40,517 bases of DNA from CAYMDP01 sp964389375 (lineage in GTDB: Bacteria > Bdellovibrionota > Bdellovibrionia > Bdellovibrionales > UBA1609), in NCBI GenBank assembly GCA_964389375.1, contig CAYMDP010000026.1:1-40517 (forward strand). Reading direction: 5' to 3'. Made by a program: the position numbers and the translations under genes. Below, in pieces: positions 1 through 8,641 of this stretch (positions are counted from its first letter, which is position 1; each line of letters opens with the position of its first letter). Under the pieces are notes generated by a model. It searched no databases. It was given only the letters and a program-made list of their open reading frames with translations, and was not told where the DNA came from.

Positions 1-1630
1 ATTAGAAGAAGTCGCAAATAAGAAGAAAGAGAACAGAGAATCTTTTAATCTTAATAAATTTGCAGATAAAGAAGCTTTAAGAGTGATTGATCTAAATCAG
101 TCTCAGAACTTAAATGGACTGACTCAGAGGTTGAATAAAGTTTCGGCGACTATTGATCAGGCTCAGCGAAAGAATGCATTCGGGATGTCGGCTGGTGAAA
201 AGGCCGAAATTGATGCCGAGCGATCAAAAACAAAAGGTCCTCAAGCAAAATCTGCGAAAGAACGCTTTACTGGCCACTTCGACAAAATTCGAAGAAAAGT
301 CTTTTTTCAGCTTGGAACAGAAGATGTTCGGGATGTCATTGAATTCGGAATTTACGAAAGTAATCAGTCCGACGAAAGAGTGGATATGTTTGCTCATGCA
401 ATGTGCGGCTTTTGGGCCGATCATTTCTATGAGGAGTATATGACTCAAAAACAAATTCAGTCGATCAACGATTGGATGTTGATTAAAGAAGATGTGAACT
501 CGGTAGAAGAGTGGCTACGCGTCGATGGCTCGAATTTTTCTCAGGATTTAAAGCCGCGCTATCCATTTAAAGAGAATCTTTTGTTTCGGCAGGGGCGTAA
601 TTCTAGAACTGCGGCAGTTGCGACCGATGTCTGGCATGAGCGACGGGATCAGGATATGATCCGACGTTGTTTAGACAATCCTTTTGCCTTTTTTGTTTTC
701 GATAAAAAAATCATTGTAGACAAGGTGGCCTCTTATGATCCCTCTAATATTGTTTATCTTGGCGGTGATGCTCAAAACTACAACGTAAGCCAGGCTTTCC
801 GAGCGGATCAAAGTGTGGGTTGGGGTTCGACCAGAGGATACAACTTATCTTCCGGTGGATCTATCGCGATGGGAGCTCTAGATACCCTTTTGGGTCCCGT
901 GAAGCTCGCTTTTGCAGGATTAAGAATCAATGGAGATTGGTCGACGAATCTTTCCGAGAAGCGCGATCGCTACCGTGGACAAGCCTTAAATTTTAATAAA
1001 GGTCCTTGGTTGATTATCTCTAGGTCTAATTTTGAAATTGAATTGGCCCAGTACAGACACTGTCTGACAGTGTATCCAAGTCACAGGTCCTTTGAGGGTC
1101 TTGAGGAGACTTGGAATAAAAATCTACAGGGTCGAGCTGCAGACCAGATTCCGTTTAAACGAGCGGGCTTGATGTTGTGTTCAGAGACCCGAAAGAAAGA
1201 GCCTAGTGGTCAGCCGATGCGGGTTCAAGAGAGTTATTACTATCTGTTTCAGCACTTTGCTCAAGGGACTTATATGCAGGATACGAATCTTGTGTACAAC
1301 AGACCATTTCTTCTTGGGCTTCGAGGTAAAAGTGAATTCGAGAAGTTCCTTGTGTTAACTCAAGGATTGGTCGAGCCCAACTATAAGGGCCGTGACGTGA
1401 TTCCTGGAGACATTACGGGGATGACCTTGGATCCCTTAGTGGGAGTGATTAAGTCCTTTGAAGTGACTAAGGCCCATGAGCGTACAGGTTTTTATCCTGG
1501 TGTATTTACTGAAGTCGATCCGGATGCGGGAAGAAACCAGAAGAAAGAGTCTTCGGAAATAATGAAGATGTTTGAGTGGATTGCCAGCAAGAATCCTTTA
1601 GGATGGATGGACTTCCCCGAGCCGAAGTAG
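1..1630 (+). CDS. Unrecognised protein, C-terminal part (5' end outside window)
   Basis: The frame is open from base 2 to the stop at 1628-1630 with no stop upstream, so the gene almost certainly begins before the window; the GTG at 83 is only the first possible start seen inside it and has no SD. At least 540 residues are visible. The N-terminal visible part is Lys/Glu-rich and hydrophilic (coiled-coil-like). The rest is rich in Trp, Tyr and Phe and looks like a folded soluble domain, with no transmembrane segment. I recognise no family. Its last 33 bases overlap the 3' end of the convergent waaA gene. A weak hairpin (GAAGCG 1641-1646 with CGCTTC 1664-1669, then TTTT) just after the stop may end its transcript inside waaA. 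Confidence 0.8.
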   Translation, partial: LEEVANKKKENRESFNLNKFADKEALRVIDLNQSQNLNGLTQRLNKVSATIDQAQRKNAFGMSAGEKAEIDAERSKTKGPQAKSAKERFTGHFDKIRRKVFFQLGTEDVRDVIEFGIYESNQSDERVDMFAHAMCGFWADHFYEEYMTQKQIQSINDWMLIKEDVNSVEEWLRVDGSNFSQDLKPRYPFKENLLFRQGRNSRTAAVATDVWHERRDQDMIRRCLDNPFAFFVFDKKIIVDKVASYDPSNIVYLGGDAQNYNVSQAFRADQSVGWGSTRGYNLSSGGSIAMGALDTLLGPVKLAFAGLRINGDWSTNLSEKRDRYRGQALNFNKGPWLIISRSNFEIELAQYRHCLTVYPSHRSFEGLEETWNKNLQGRAADQIPFKRAGLMLCSETRKKEPSGQPMRVQESYYYLFQHFAQGTYMQDTNLVYNRPFLLGLRGKSEFEKFLVLTQGLVEPNYKGRDVIPGDITGMTLDPLVGVIKSFEVTKAHERTGFYPGVFTEVDPDAGRNQKKESSEIMKMFEWIASKNPLGWMDFPEPK

Positions 1631-2860
1631 CAATCGGTCCGAAGCGCCTCTGCGTTTTCGGATCGCTTCTTTTAAGAAATCGCTATTCACCTGCAAATTA
1701 CTTTCTAGACTGTTTAAGACAGCCCGTTCTAGGCTTGAAGAGTTTTGCACGACTTGTACCGCTGGCTTATTATTTGGCAGTAGGACCTGTTGAAAGGCTT
1801 GGGCTTCGCGATTGTTTTGGTGGTAGGGCCCAACAAAAGTCATTAGTCCCGCCGCAAGCCCTTCCATCACTGAATGCACTCGACCCTTAAAAGATCCACC
1901 CACAAAGGCGAACTGTCCAACCGAGTATAGTTCTGCAAGCAGTCCGGTTTGATCCACCAATACGACATCGACTTCATCCCAGCTTACAAAATTTGAATAG
2001 ACTTGATACTTGAGCTCGTATTGTTCAAGTCGATCTTTAATGTTTGCGATATGTTTAAGGTTGGGCTCATGAGGTACCAAAAGAAGTTTAACTTTGCTCC
2101 GAAGATTGTTTTGGCTAAAACATTTTAAGATGACATCTTCATCTTCTTCCCATGTTGAGCCAGCAACTAAAATGGGAATCTTGTGGGTTTTTAATTCTTC
2201 GTGGATTGTTCTTGGGTGGTCGAGTCGAAATAGAACTTGGTCGTAGCGCGTATCTCCACTGACAAAAATCTGTAGGTTTTTAGAGTGAGCCAAAAGCTCA
2301 ATTCGGTCCTCTTCTGATACACAATGGGCCTCCGTAAGAAGGCTATAGATCCAACTTCGAAAAGGGCTTAGCAGAAGTCTAAGAACTGGATTTTCTCTTC
2401 TTTGGGTCGCAGAAAAAAGAATGGTGGGGACTTTAAACTTTCGGCACTGGCTGAGCATCTCGGGCCAAAGATCGCTGCGTGCAATAAGGCAAACCTGAGG
2501 ACGATATTTTTTTAAAAATTCGTTCATCGCGCCCGGCGTATCTAGCGGAAGAGGGAGGCTTAAGTCGATCTCCTCAAAGGCTTCAATCGCACTTCTGTAG
2601 CTTGGCGAAAAGTAAGTAACCAAGACAGAGGTTTTCGGAGATTCGGCTTTGATCCGTCGGATCAGGGGTTTTGCGTACTCGAACTCGCCACTAGCGCAGT
2701 GAATCCAGATGGGCTTTGCCCCTTCTGGAAGGCTTCCTTTGCTGTGCTTTCTAAGTCGCAGCAGAAAACCCTCGCGGACTTTTGAGACAAAGGGCAGTCC
2801 TAAGAACACAAGGGCTGAGAGTCCAAAGGGGATAAGCAAAAATCTGTAGATAAGAAGCAT
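1598..2860 (-). CDS. waaA: 3-deoxy-D-manno-octulosonic acid (Kdo) transferase
   Basis: This is a GT30 family glycosyltransferase that moves Kdo from CMP-Kdo onto lipid A precursor at the inner membrane, an essential step of LPS core synthesis. It has 420 residues, the usual length. An N-terminal hydrophobic anchor (about residues 3-25) is followed by the family's acceptor-side motif with the probable catalytic Glu59 (HCASGEFE). Further family motifs are VTYFSPS, ARSDLWPE, GDTRYDQ, AGSTWEEDE, VPHEPN, TGLLAELY and AFVGGSF. It starts one base after the stop of the upstream lipoprotein gene (TAA-C-ATG), so the two are surely co-transcribed. The 3' end overlaps the convergent gene by 33 bp. Whether it adds one or two Kdo residues cannot be read from the sequence. 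Confidence 0.93.
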   Translation of the reverse strand: MLLIYRFLLIPFGLSALVFLGLPFVSKVREGFLLRLRKHSKGSLPEGAKPIWIHCASGEFEYAKPLIRRIKAESPKTSVLVTYFSPSYRSAIEAFEEIDLSLPLPLDTPGAMNEFLKKYRPQVCLIARSDLWPEMLSQCRKFKVPTILFSATQRRENPVLRLLLSPFRSWIYSLLTEAHCVSEEDRIELLAHSKNLQIFVSGDTRYDQVLFRLDHPRTIHEELKTHKIPILVAGSTWEEDEDVILKCFSQNNLRSKVKLLLVPHEPNLKHIANIKDRLEQYELKYQVYSNFVSWDEVDVVLVDQTGLLAELYSVGQFAFVGGSFKGRVHSVMEGLAAGLMTFVGPYHQNNREAQAFQQVLLPNNKPAVQVVQNSSSLERAVLNSLESNLQVNSDFLKEAIRKRRGASDRLLLRLGEVHPS

Positions 2861-2861
2861 G

Positions 2862-3878
2862 TTATAGCTGGTTTACTAGGGCAGGGCTGAGGTTGTAAAT
2901 GAAATTAGGAGAATTCTCGGAGCAGCCCATAAGTTTTGTCACGGCCTTAGAAAAACTGACTTTGGCACCCTCAGTCCCAAGAGCGAGTTCGCCACTTAAG
3001 GTCGCAAACCGATCCGAAGAGTAAATCGCCTTCATTTCTCCCTCATTTGGAATTCCGCAATCTGAAGATCGAATCAGGTTTTGGGGTGAAGACTCAAGGC
3101 TAAGGGCTTCTGAGGTGTGGATCGGTTTGCTGCGTGACTGCTGAATTGTTGTGCGGTCAGTTTTTACAATCAGTTCTTCAAAGCTAATCTTGGATGCGGA
3201 CAGGCGGACTTTGCCAAATAAACTTGTATTCCAGCGGTTTTCTAGGGAGTTGTTGCCAACTGTTTTTTCCAACAACATGCTTTGATAAAACGACATACTG
3301 TAGTGTTTCTCAGAACCTTTTTGTTCTAAAAATTGAAGTCTTAGTTTTTGTTTTAAAGGGAAGCGTTTTGCTTGTCCTGAAACTGTAGTTATGAGGTCAA
3401 AATTGGATTCGTCGGTGTAAATCTCTGCGGACTTTATCTGCCCCAGTCGAATGGCTTCGGTGGGAGGGAGTTCCGGATCAAGTTGAATAAGCGCGTACTC
3501 AAAGCCCGCAGCTCCTAGGTTTTGGCATTGGCTCCAGTGAAGACGCACCGGAAGGTTTCCTTGGGCATCAATAATAGGAGAGTTGGGATTAAAGTCAGAA
3601 GAGGGGCAACTGGCTTTTTGATCCGGAAAATCAAGTTCAGCAAGGCTAATAATTAGATTTTCGGCCTCAATGATAGCAGCCAGACTAAATGTTAAAAGCG
3701 TGGTGACATTGGCTTCAGTTGGACGAGGTTTTCCATCTACATTTCCATCGTCTGGGCCAGGGCCAGGCTTAGGCGGTGTAGGATTATTGCTTTGAATGCG
3801 AGTTCCTTCATTTTGACTGCAAGCTAAAAGTGCAGAGCAAAACAAAGCAAGCCCAAAAATCCGAAAAGACTTTTTCAC
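2862..3878 (-). CDS. Putative outer-membrane lipoprotein, function unknown
   Basis: The start is the GTG at 3878, five bases behind a strong GGGAGG; an ATG further upstream (start 3914) has no SD and would place 12 residues before the signal. From that GTG the protein has 338 residues, a signal peptide and a lipobox LLAC with the lipidated Cys at residue 20. Ser at +2 favours outer-membrane sorting by the classical Lol rule. A Pro/Gly/Asn linker (about residues 24-50) follows, then a mostly beta-predicted body with several Cys. I recognise no family. It is the first gene of a two-gene operon with waaA, but nothing in it shows an LPS role. Confidence 0.8.
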   Translation of the reverse strand: MKKSFRIFGLALFCSALLACSQNEGTRIQSNNPTPPKPGPGPDDGNVDGKPRPTEANVTTLLTFSLAAIIEAENLIISLAELDFPDQKASCPSSDFNPNSPIIDAQGNLPVRLHWSQCQNLGAAGFEYALIQLDPELPPTEAIRLGQIKSAEIYTDESNFDLITTVSGQAKRFPLKQKLRLQFLEQKGSEKHYSMSFYQSMLLEKTVGNNSLENRWNTSLFGKVRLSASKISFEELIVKTDRTTIQQSRSKPIHTSEALSLESSPQNLIRSSDCGIPNEGEMKAIYSSDRFATLSGELALGTEGAKVSFSKAVTKLMGCSENSPNFIYNLSPALVNQL

Positions 3879-3972
3879 CAAAACCTCCCAATCCATAGGA
3901 TAGATTCTATTCAACCAGGCTTATTTCGGTTTGGGCAAGCGCTTTGTGGGGGTTCTTGGGACTCTATCGAAT

Positions 3973-4536
3973 TTAATCTAGCTTTGCGCCCTTTGAGAGT
4001 CGGGATAGGCGGGGAGTGAGAGCTCCGGTTGTGGACTTATAGTTTAAGTATTCTTTTTGAAGAGGGCTGTTAAGGAATTTTTTTTCTTCTTGAAAAATTC
4101 CCGTTAGGTAAAGTCCCAGAAGACAAAGAAATAAAATTAAACTAATCGGATCGAAAGTTAGTGTGAGTGCTGAGAGGTAGAATAGAATATAGGACAAATA
4201 AACTGGGTGGCGCACAAAGGAGTAGGGCCCAGATTTGACAAGGTTTTCAGGTGTGTCGCGACTGAAAACGATTGTGAATGAGTGGCGTTTTGCGGTCTTT
4301 GAACTCCAAAAATATAAGGCTAGAGACAGAATTAGTAAACCAAGTGCAAGGCTTCCAAGTGGAGAAATGGCGGGTTGATCTGTCCAGATTTTCCAGATTG
4401 TATAAAACCAAAAACTGGGGGTAAGGATCTTTAGGCCCAAGTATAAGACCTTATGCTGGTCGTTATGACTTTTAAATACCCCGACAACAGACCAGGCAAA
4501 CAGACCGTAACCGAACAATAGGACTGCCAAGTACAA
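3973..4536 (-). CDS. Isoprenylcysteine carboxyl methyltransferase (ICMT/PEMT)-like membrane protein
   Basis: This 187-residue polytopic membrane protein has about five hydrophobic segments. Its second half carries the ICMT/PEMT fold signature: SGPYSFVRHPVYLSYIL (about 102-118), then hydrophobic helices and an EE pair with YLNY near the C terminus, the usual SAM and lipid-headgroup region. Bacterial members methylate small lipophilic or phospholipid substrates, but the actual substrate is unknown. The only standard start codon is the TTG at 4536, which lacks an SD; the frame stays open for about 19 codons upstream with plausible protein sequence, so the true N terminus is uncertain. It is divergent from the cyclase gene. 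Confidence 0.75.
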   Translation of the reverse strand: MYLAVLLFGYGLFAWSVVGVFKSHNDQHKVLYLGLKILTPSFWFYTIWKIWTDQPAISPLGSLALGLLILSLALYFWSSKTAKRHSFTIVFSRDTPENLVKSGPYSFVRHPVYLSYILFYLSALTLTFDPISLILFLCLLGLYLTGIFQEEKKFLNSPLQKEYLNYKSTTGALTPRLSRLSKGAKLD

Positions 4537-4701
4537 GTAAAATGCTTCGATATGGGCCCCCGCTTCATTTGGATTGTATGGATGCGCGGCTTAAAGATCA
4601 ATCGAGAGTCAGAGTGGACCTAGACCAAAGTGCAAGGTTTGGTAGTTAACTTCATGATTTTCCTCGAAAGACCGATAAAACTTAGAGGAAATTCTGACAT
4701 C

Positions 4702-6120
4702 ATGAAGTGGCTTGAGCGCGTTCTATATTCTATGTTCCCAAACCTTCTGGTTAAGGGCAGTCGTTGGGAGTCCATCTGGATTGAGCGAGAGCGTGAAGAG
4801 TTTTTATTCACAGCTCGAGTTTTCTTTCCGATCGCGGCCATTGTTTACGCGGGACACTACTTTTTCTTTGATAAATACTTGGGGTTGACGCCCTTAGATC
4901 ATTGGTTTCGCTTTCGATTCTCTATGGCGGGATTAGCAATTCTTGGTTTGCTGTTCTATTCCATTCCAAAACTTTACAATCGAAGTGGTTACAAAATTCC
5001 GATGCTTTTGGTGGTTTGGGTGTTTTGTTATACTCAAGCTCGGGTCAGTGTCTGGTATCCAGAGGCCCCTTACCTTTTTGCCTATGGCTTTGTGTTTATT
5101 GCTGCGATGATGATTCGAACTTCAGCCTTGAAGAGTGCGATTTTTGCTATGGCGATCATTGCGAGTCAGAGCCCCTCATTTTTAGAGGCGGGGGTTTCAA
5201 CTCACATGATCCTAAGCGCCGCCGTCGTGGTCATAATTTTTATTGTTTTTTCTCGCGTCAACTATCAAGACGAGATTCAATTTTTCATCGCAAACCTTGA
5301 GAAGATGGATGCACAAAAGAAAATCATTGAGTTGAATCTGGAGTTTACAAATCAAATTAAAGCATTTCTTCCACGAGAGATTTCGAAGCGTCTAAGTGAC
5401 AATATTAATATGAAGCGAATGAGTGTTATTCAGGCCATTGACGATGTTCTGCGACCAAGAAAAAGTAATGTGGCATGTATGTATTCCGACATCCGTGGCT
5501 TTACTCAGGGGACCAAAAATTTAGATGGCTACATTTCGCAAGGTGTTCTGCCCAATGTAAAAGCTTGTACAGAGGCAATCGAAGAAAGTGGGGGAATTCC
5601 ACGAAAGATTGGGGATCTTATTTTCTCCTATTATGACCATCACGAGAGTCGGGTGAATCTAATCAATTCCTTGATAGCGGCGGGATCGGTCATCGACATC
5701 AATCGTCGATTTAACGAGGCAGATCCTCACGGGATTCAGATTAAGCGACATGTCTTAATTTCGTTAGGAGAGGCATTTGTAGGAAACTTAGGAAGCTACA
5801 ACTCGTCTATTGAAATTACGGCCCTGGGAAGTCCAGTAAATTTGTTGAGTCGAATCGATGAGCTAACAAAGAGCGAAAAGCTACAGGGAATTCTGTCAGC
5901 CGATGATGTGATCCTGGATTCAAATGCGGCTGAAGTCTTTAAAAATTTAAGTTTAGGAATTGAGCTTAGACGTATTGCCTTGGGTGAGTTAGAATTAAAA
6001 ATCAGAGACTTCCCAGAGGTACAAGAGATCTACGTTGTTCGCATGGCGAAAGAAAATTTTGAAAAAATTTATGGCCTATACACATTTATGGAAACCGCTT
6101 CAGAGGAGATGGCAGCATGA
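4702..6120 (+). CDS. Membrane-anchored class III nucleotide cyclase
   Basis: The chosen start is the ATG at 4702, behind AGAGGAA; a GTG at 4630 in frame has no SD. The 472-residue protein has six transmembrane helices (about 40-56, 71-88, 98-112, 123-138, 142-160, 168-184), a helical linker (about 200-250) and a C-terminal cyclase homology domain. Both metal-binding Asp are present (YSDIRGF Asp263 and IGD Asp305), as are the Asn380/Arg384 pair that stabilises the transition state. The two base-specifying positions are changed: the usual Lys four residues before the second Asp is Arg301, and the usual Asp before the Thr is Glu371. The product (cAMP, cGMP or other) is therefore open. Its stop overlaps the ATG of the next gene (ATGA), so the pair is translationally coupled. 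Confidence 0.85.
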   Translation: MKWLERVLYSMFPNLLVKGSRWESIWIEREREEFLFTARVFFPIAAIVYAGHYFFFDKYLGLTPLDHWFRFRFSMAGLAILGLLFYSIPKLYNRSGYKIPMLLVVWVFCYTQARVSVWYPEAPYLFAYGFVFIAAMMIRTSALKSAIFAMAIIASQSPSFLEAGVSTHMILSAAVVVIIFIVFSRVNYQDEIQFFIANLEKMDAQKKIIELNLEFTNQIKAFLPREISKRLSDNINMKRMSVIQAIDDVLRPRKSNVACMYSDIRGFTQGTKNLDGYISQGVLPNVKACTEAIEESGGIPRKIGDLIFSYYDHHESRVNLINSLIAAGSVIDINRRFNEADPHGIQIKRHVLISLGEAFVGNLGSYNSSIEITALGSPVNLLSRIDELTKSEKLQGILSADDVILDSNAAEVFKNLSLGIELRRIALGELELKIRDFPEVQEIYVVRMAKENFEKIYGLYTFMETASEEMAA

Positions 6121-7628
6121 GCAGGGGTCAGGGGAATGAAGTGAGAGTTTTAGAAGACGATGGGGGCGAAATCAATATCCATGGAACAATTGTTCCGACG
6201 GATGTTAGGCAAGGGGAGCCGGTTAGGGCTCTTGTGAAGTCTCGCGATCCCCAGATCAAGTTTAATAAAGAGCTTCGTGTATGGAAGCTTAGCCCACTTG
6301 GTGTGGAGCTGTTAATTGATGGAAAAGATGATATTTTACCGAAAGGTATGTCGATTGATCTTGAGTTGACTGTTGGAAAACAAGTTTTACAGTTTGGTGG
6401 TCTGGTTGTCGATTTTGTTGCAGAAAAGTTAAATCGAAACTTCATCGGAGTTCGGCTTATACGAAAAGAAGACCGACGGACCGGAGGAATCGAAAGACGA
6501 ACTGAAGCTAGGTGGCTTTGTTCGGATCAGTTTTACCCCACGGTCGTTGCTTCTAATCCCGCCAAGTTCAATGATTTTTTATACTTTAAAGTTAGAGATA
6601 TTTCGCTGCAAGGGGCGCAGCTAATTACTAGTTTGCGGAATAAGTTTATCATTCCCGGAATGCAGCTAGAATGCTTGATGAGTATTCCAATGATTGGGCA
6701 AACCAAGATGAATGTATTGGTTAAGCACGTTCGGACCATGACTTTATTGGGTTCGGAGTATCTGGCCGTAGGGACTAGTTTAGTGAATCCGCCCGCCGTG
6801 CTCAGGGGAATGATCGGCCAATACTTGATGCAGTTTGCAGAAATTGCAAACCCGCGTGACCTTGTTGATTCTGGGCTAAGACCCCATTCGGTCTCTAAAG
6901 CCGTTGAGTTTAGTTTTGTTAAGTCTGAGCAAGAGTATAGACAAGTCTTGAGTCTTCGATATGCAGCCTATAAGAATGAAGACAAGTTGGCTCCCGGGGC
7001 GACCGAAGCGGATATGGCGGATATCTATGATTCGAGATCGCGAATCGTGATTGGCAAATATCGTGGAGCAATTGTGGCCTGTGCGCGCTTAACATTTAAT
7101 TCTTACGATGACAAAATGGAGCAAGAAGAATTCGTGGCGTGGCCTGTGGATCTTCCAAGACGAGATGAGTCTTTAGAGATTATGAGAGCCTGTACGCATC
7201 CAAATTTTAGGGGAAGCGATCTTCTGTCGGCGATGTTTCAGTTTATCGCGATTACGACCGTCCAAGCCAAGAGAAGATGGATCATTATCTGTGCAACTCC
7301 TCAGATGTGCCCACTCTACGAAAAAATTGGTTTCTCGAAAGTGGGGCTGAGTTACAATCATGCAAAACTGAATGACTCTCCTCATGAGGTCTTGATGGCA
7401 GATGTTCCTGCGGCCATGATGGGGCGTAACGTGGGTCCGATCGTATGGAATGTGTTGTGGCACGATGTTTCTAAGTTTTTACGTGAGTATGAATTGATCA
7501 CACCAGATCCGGTGATGGCAGTTCGGGTGGGGATTTATAAGTTGCTTCGTCCGCTCTCTATATTCTTGAGATATTGGTCTCAACGCCCAAGAAAATCTGT
7601 TCGAGTTCCAAGTCACAAAACGGCTTAA
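6117..7628 (+). CDS. PilZ-PilZ-acyltransferase fusion (FeeM/autoinducer-synthase-like)
   Basis: This 503-residue protein appears to have three domains. Residues about 20-116 look like a degenerate PilZ barrel (LSPLGVELL ... FIGVRL) without the RxxxR motif. Residues about 120-240 are a PilZ domain with both c-di-GMP signatures, Arg128-xxx-Arg132 and Asp161-x-Ser163-xx-Gly166. Residues about 263-430 resemble the GNAT-fold N-acyl amino acid synthase (FeeM) and acyl-homoserine lactone synthase group: LRYAAY, DIYDSRS, GAIVACARLTF, EIMRACTHPNFRG and LYEKIGF. Family knowledge suggests transfer of an acyl chain from acyl-ACP or acyl-CoA to an amino-containing acceptor, here probably gated by c-di-GMP. 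The acceptor is unknown. The C terminus is basic and amphipathic. Its TAA overlaps the stop of the convergent gene. Confidence 0.75.
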   Translation: MSRGQGNEVRVLEDDGGEINIHGTIVPTDVRQGEPVRALVKSRDPQIKFNKELRVWKLSPLGVELLIDGKDDILPKGMSIDLELTVGKQVLQFGGLVVDFVAEKLNRNFIGVRLIRKEDRRTGGIERRTEARWLCSDQFYPTVVASNPAKFNDFLYFKVRDISLQGAQLITSLRNKFIIPGMQLECLMSIPMIGQTKMNVLVKHVRTMTLLGSEYLAVGTSLVNPPAVLRGMIGQYLMQFAEIANPRDLVDSGLRPHSVSKAVEFSFVKSEQEYRQVLSLRYAAYKNEDKLAPGATEADMADIYDSRSRIVIGKYRGAIVACARLTFNSYDDKMEQEEFVAWPVDLPRRDESLEIMRACTHPNFRGSDLLSAMFQFIAITTVQAKRRWIIICATPQMCPLYEKIGFSKVGLSYNHAKLNDSPHEVLMADVPAAMMGRNVGPIVWNVLWHDVSKFLREYELITPDPVMAVRVGIYKLLRPLSIFLRYWSQRPRKSVRVPSHKTA

Positions 7629-8239
7629 GGCTTTAGCTGAAACAAAGCCATCTGTGTGGGAGATCCGTAGCGAAAGTCGGGCTCTCCAATTGGAAAAAAA
7701 GTTGTTGTGTATCCTTGTCTTAAGGCAAGAGCATTGGACCATTTCTCGAATTTTTGACGATTCCATTCAAAGCGATGATCGGGGTGGCGAAAGACCCCAT
7801 TGGGCATATCGTGGACCTTATTGTACTCTTGATTTGGTGTTGTGATGATGACTTGATTGGGGCGCATCGAAGAAAAGACGGCTCGCTCCACAAGGCTTAG
7901 TTTATTCGGGTCAATATGCTCGATGGTTTCAAGTAAGATGGCCGTGTCGAAGCCCTTTAGCTCTTCATCTTCTTCTGTAAATGACTGAAGCCGAATGCTG
8001 AGTCGTCCTGACTTTAGATCATTTTGATAAGTTTGATTTTGTCGTGCAAGATTTAAAACCTCGCTTGAAATATCGATCCCAACAATTTTTTCGAGCTGCG
8101 GAAGTTGGACGAGCCTTTCAAGCAAAGCCCCCTTGCCACAGCCCAAATCAAGCACACTCTTAGATCCAAGCTCGATAAGGTGTTCAAGAACAAACTGAAT
8201 TCGCTCTTCGGTCAGCGATCCGTCAATATCATAATCCAA
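7625..8239 (-). CDS. Hen1-type 3'-terminal RNA ribose 2'-O-methyltransferase (stand-alone domain)
   Basis: The start is a TTG at 8239, eight bases behind GGAG. The 204-residue protein is a class I SAM methyltransferase: VLDLGCGKGALLERL is motif I (29-43) and GIDIS the acidic strand end (54-58). It also has the Hen1-specific metal site, Glu104-xx-Glu107-His108 (ETIEH), with a further His in FRHPDHRFEW (His152 or His155) and the conserved TPNQEYN before it. Hen1 enzymes add a 2'-O-methyl to the terminal ribose of RNA. In characterised bacterial systems this domain is the C-terminal half of a roughly 460-residue protein paired with Pnkp, an RNA repair kinase-ligase. Here the N-terminal half and Pnkp are both absent from the neighbourhood. 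It lies 102 bases behind the 94-residue gene and may share its transcript. Confidence 0.82.
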   Translation of the reverse strand: MDYDIDGSLTEERIQFVLEHLIELGSKSVLDLGCGKGALLERLVQLPQLEKIVGIDISSEVLNLARQNQTYQNDLKSGRLSIRLQSFTEEDEELKGFDTAILLETIEHIDPNKLSLVERAVFSSMRPNQVIITTPNQEYNKVHDMPNGVFRHPDHRFEWNRQKFEKWSNALALRQGYTTTFFPIGEPDFRYGSPTQMALFQLKP

Positions 8240-8341
8240 GACTCAATCTCCAAAGGGGACAGGACCACTTTTCTGTTCAGCCATAATCCATTGATATGGG
8301 TTGGACCGGAAAAGTAGCCCGGGCCAATACTGGGCGGCAAG

Positions 8342-8626
8342 TTAAAAAAGGGACATGATGGATTGAAAGGCTTGGTTGTAAAAATTCGGTCCAAGCTGCA
8401 AGGGATCTTTTTCGACAAATAGGTAGGCCGAATAACCCGAGCCTGCCATCAAGCCCGTAAGACTTGAGTAATAAAGGCCTGCGTTCAATCTTAGCGCTGA
8501 CATTTGTTTTGAATGATCTACTTTCGCGGCTTCAATGACCAGCTGATGTTCTTTGTCGCTGAGTTGTTCGCGGTAAACATCCAAAAGCTCATTAAGCTCG
8601 GTTTGTGCTGTGGCAAGGGTTCCCAT
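8342..8626 (-). CDS. Small protein of unknown function, last gene of metal-efflux operon
   Basis: This 94-residue protein starts 15 bases after the stop of the TolC-like gene and is probably part of the same transcript. The first 40 residues are polar and helical (many Glu/Gln/Leu). About residues 47-68 form a moderately hydrophobic Gly/Ser/Ala-rich stretch that may be a weak membrane segment. There is no His or Cys cluster suggesting metal binding and no signal peptide. The nearest SD-like sequence (AGAGG) is 19 bases upstream, so translation may depend on coupling. I do not recognise it. Confidence 0.6.
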   Translation of the reverse strand: MGTLATAQTELNELLDVYREQLSDKEHQLVIEAAKVDHSKQMSALRLNAGLYYSSLTGLMAGSGYSAYLFVEKDPLQLGPNFYNQAFQSIMSLF

Positions 8627-8641
8627 TCTTAATAGAAAGTG

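Noticed and set aside
8212..8418. Minus-strand 68-codon frame between the Hen1-type gene and the 94-residue gene
   Set aside because: It overlaps both neighbours out of frame, has no SD and does not look like a protein.
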